From: JARRNJ01 sp037385045 | GTDB taxonomy: Bacteria > Pseudomonadota > Gammaproteobacteria > JASBUN01 | DNA: 26,331 bases | Assembly (NCBI GenBank): GCA_037385045.1 | Contig: JARRNJ010000028.1 | Span: 1 to 26,331 of the forward strand | Reading direction: 5' to 3' | Shown: in pieces, positions 24,961 to 26,331 of the stretch | How the letters are laid out: the number at the start of each line of letters is the position of its first letter | Numbering within the stretch: the stretch's first letter is position 1 | Program-made: the position numbers and the translations under genes | The notes under the pieces: generated by a model | What the model was told of the DNA's origin: nothing | Seen by the model: only the letters and a program-made list of their open reading frames with translations | Databases searched by the model: none

Positions 24961-25034
24961 AACAGACCACATCGCAACGGCACGCGCTGCGGGCGACTGC
25001 CGGTACGACAAGGCGGACAAGGGGGCATGAAGCA

Positions 25035-25904
25035 ATGATAACGGGAACGTTCGATTACCATTCGCCGTCGAGCCTGGAGGAGGCGGTGCGCCTGCTCGGA
25101 CAGTACGGTGACGAGGCCAAGGTGCTGGCGGGCGGCCACAGCCTGCTACCCATGATGAAACTGCGTTTCGCGGAACCCGGGCACCTGATCGATCTCAACC
25201 AGGTGGCGGAGCTGCGCGGCGTGCGCGAAGAGGGCGGCACCATCCGCATCGGCGCCATGACCACCGAGCACGAGCTGATCGCCTCCGATCTGCTGCGCGA
25301 GAAGTGTCCGCTGGTGGTGGAGGCAGCCGCCTGGATCGCCGATCCACAGGTGCGCTATTGCGGCACCATCGGCGGCGACATCGCGCACGGTGATCCGGGG
25401 AACGACCATCCGGCGGTGATGTTGGCGCTGGGTGCATCATTTGTAGTGCGCGGCGGTGACGGCGAGCATGTCCTGCCCGCCGACGGGTTCTTCCTCGGCA
25501 CTTATTACACGCAGCTGGAAGCGGATCAAATCCTCACCGAAATCCGCATCCCGGTGGTCGCCGCCGGCGGCGGCCACGCCTACTGCAAGCTCAAGCGCAA
25601 GACCGGCGACTTCGCCACTGCCGCAGCCGCCGTGCAGCTGGAGATGGCCGGCGGGAAGTGCGTCAAGGCGGGAATCGGGCTCACCAACGTTGGTCCCACG
25701 GCTTTGAGAGCCGCCGATGCCGAGGCGGTGCTGCAGGGCCAGAAGATCGATGACACGCTGATCGAGCAGGCGGCGCAGAAAGCCATGGACATCTGCGATC
25801 CGGCCGAGGATCTGCGCGGCGACCGTGACTACCGGATTCACATGGCGGGCGAGATGACGCGACGGGCGATCCGTCTGGCGATGGAACGGGCGAAGGGGAA
25901 CTGA
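25035..25904 (+). CDS. coxM: CO dehydrogenase medium subunit CoxM (FAD-binding)
   Basis: A 289-aa flavoprotein of the molybdenum-hydroxylase family. It passes electrons from the CoxS iron-sulfur clusters to the quinone pool or other acceptors. FAD-binding motifs are AGGHSLLPMMKLR (32-44) and TIGGDIAHGDPGNDHPAVML (111-130), and the stretch AYCKLKRKTGDFATAAAAV matches CoxM closely. The N-terminal FDYHSPSSLEEAVRLL is typical. The similarity to Oligotropha-type CoxM, together with the M-then-S order, supports form I (true aerobic CO oxidation). Start ATG 25035; the upstream GGGGG run at 25020-25024 may serve as a weak ribosome-binding site. The downstream coxS starts two bases after the stop. Confidence 0.93.
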   Translation: MITGTFDYHSPSSLEEAVRLLGQYGDEAKVLAGGHSLLPMMKLRFAEPGHLIDLNQVAELRGVREEGGTIRIGAMTTEHELIASDLLREKCPLVVEAAAWIADPQVRYCGTIGGDIAHGDPGNDHPAVMLALGASFVVRGGDGEHVLPADGFFLGTYYTQLEADQILTEIRIPVVAAGGGHAYCKLKRKTGDFATAAAAVQLEMAGGKCVKAGIGLTNVGPTALRAADAEAVLQGQKIDDTLIEQAAQKAMDICDPAEDLRGDRDYRIHMAGEMTRRAIRLAMERAKGN

Positions 25905-25906
25905 TC

Positions 25907-26331
25907 ATGGCGAAACAGCACATTTCTTTCACATTGAACGGCCAGACGGTGGAGACGCTGGTGGAGCCGCGCGAGTTGTTGATTCACGTCCTGCGCGAAC
26001 AATTGGGCCAGACCGGCAGTCACATCGGCTGCGAAACCAGTCACTGCGGCGCCTGTACCGTGGATTTCAACGGCCGGTCCGTGAAGTCCTGCACAGTGCT
26101 GGCGGTGCAGGCCAACGGCGGCGAAGTGATGACGGTGGAGGGTCTGGCCACCAACGGCAGCCTGCATCCGCTGCAGGAGGGCTTCATGCAGGAGCACGGT
26201 CTGCAGTGCGGCTACTGCACGCCGGGCATGCTGATGCGCGCCTACCGGTTCCTGCAGGAAAATCCCAGTCCGTCCGACGACGAGATCCGCACGGGGATGT
26301 CAGGAAATCTGTGCCGCTGCACCGGTTACCA
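25907..26331 (+). CDS. coxS: CO dehydrogenase small subunit CoxS (2 x [2Fe-2S]), 3' truncated by the window
   Basis: 141 codons are visible; the frame is open at the right edge. It carries the plant-type cluster motif with C42, C47, C50 and C62 (GCETSHCGAC...SC) and the second cluster with C101, C104, C136 and C138 (CGYCTPGM ... LCRC). Electrons move from the molybdenum site of CoxL through these clusters to CoxM. All eight cysteines are present with the spacing known for CoxS. A full protein would be about 160-170 aa, so only the end is missing. coxL, with the form I AYxCSFR active-site loop, should follow; it is not in the window. Confidence 0.94.
   Translation, partial: MAKQHISFTLNGQTVETLVEPRELLIHVLREQLGQTGSHIGCETSHCGACTVDFNGRSVKSCTVLAVQANGGEVMTVEGLATNGSLHPLQEGFMQEHGLQCGYCTPGMLMRAYRFLQENPSPSDDEIRTGMSGNLCRCTGY

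Larger units (their letters stand above)
24429..25034. other. 606-bp non-coding region between the regulator and coxM
   Basis: No ORF here has protein-like composition. It starts with alternative hairpins: GCGAGGG-CTT-CCCTCGC (24460-24476), inside GTGGCGAG (24442-24449) with CTCGCCAC (24472-24479); both lack a T-run. It further contains a GC-rich palindromic patch (24791-24815), a perfect inverted repeat at 24815-24840, two similar TTGGTGA elements and a sigma-70-like promoter. The length is unusual for this dense window and suggests a control region or a decayed gene. Confidence 0.5.

Noticed and set aside
24449..24970. ORFs of 60-180 codons in the gap before coxM
   Set aside because: They are rich in Arg, Pro and Ala without recognisable domains and overlap each other in several frames; none has a convincing ribosome-binding site.

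Overview
The window is GC-rich (about 60-65% by eye), densely coded, and reads as a chromosomal piece of a proteobacterium. Gene content (a sulfur-trafficking locus, form I CO dehydrogenase genes with an RcoM-type CO sensor, a trehalose operon) suggests a sulfur-oxidising, CO-oxidising gamma- or betaproteobacterial chemolithotroph. No genus can be assigned from this sequence, and no rRNA, tRNA, CRISPR array or transposase was seen.

Layout. (1) 3-1960: the end of an MrfA/YprA-type DNA repair helicase and its partner exonuclease MrfB/YprB, separated by a near-perfect 98-bp inverted repeat whose left arm includes the last codons of the helicase. (2) 2079-5709: a three-gene signalling operon comprising a PhnD-like periplasmic binding protein, a membrane histidine kinase and an NtrC-type sigma-54 activator, the last two entered through overlap or very short spacing. 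(3) 5705-5825: a perfect 9-bp-arm palindrome, a terminator-like hairpin and a consensus sigma-54 promoter. (4) 5876-11397: a twelve-gene co-directional sulfur cluster: split YeeE/YedE (TsuA-like) thiosulfate permease, TusA-like carrier, three tiny membrane proteins, a membrane-anchored double rhodanese with no catalytic cysteine, three small DsrE-neighbourhood proteins, a periplasmic rhodanese with an active-site cysteine, and a cytochrome c. (5) 11414-13030: a coiled-coil lipoprotein (minus) and a stand-alone double-receiver response regulator (plus). (6) 13023-21917, minus strand: trehalose operon DUF5752-treT-treX/glgX-treZ-treY, mostly with ATGA/GTGA overlaps. (7) 22262-23536: AMIN-amidase_3-LysM cell-wall amidase. 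(8) 23706-26331: an RcoM-like PAS-LytTR regulator, a 606-bp regulatory region, then coxM and the start of coxS; the M-S order fits form I CO dehydrogenase, with coxL expected just outside.

How the parts may work together. The strongest systems-level inference is that the binding protein senses a periplasmic ligand (an oxidised sulfur anion is the obvious guess), the kinase passes this to the NtrC-type activator, and that activator fires the sigma-54 promoter in front of the sulfur cluster. The cluster has parts for sulfur import (YeeE halves), a cytoplasmic carrier (TusA), periplasmic sulfurtransfer (rhodaneses) and electron transfer (cytochrome c), plus several small proteins of unknown role. 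This combination is the best candidate in the window for an undescribed system. At the right end, RcoM would sense CO through haem and drive coxMS(L).
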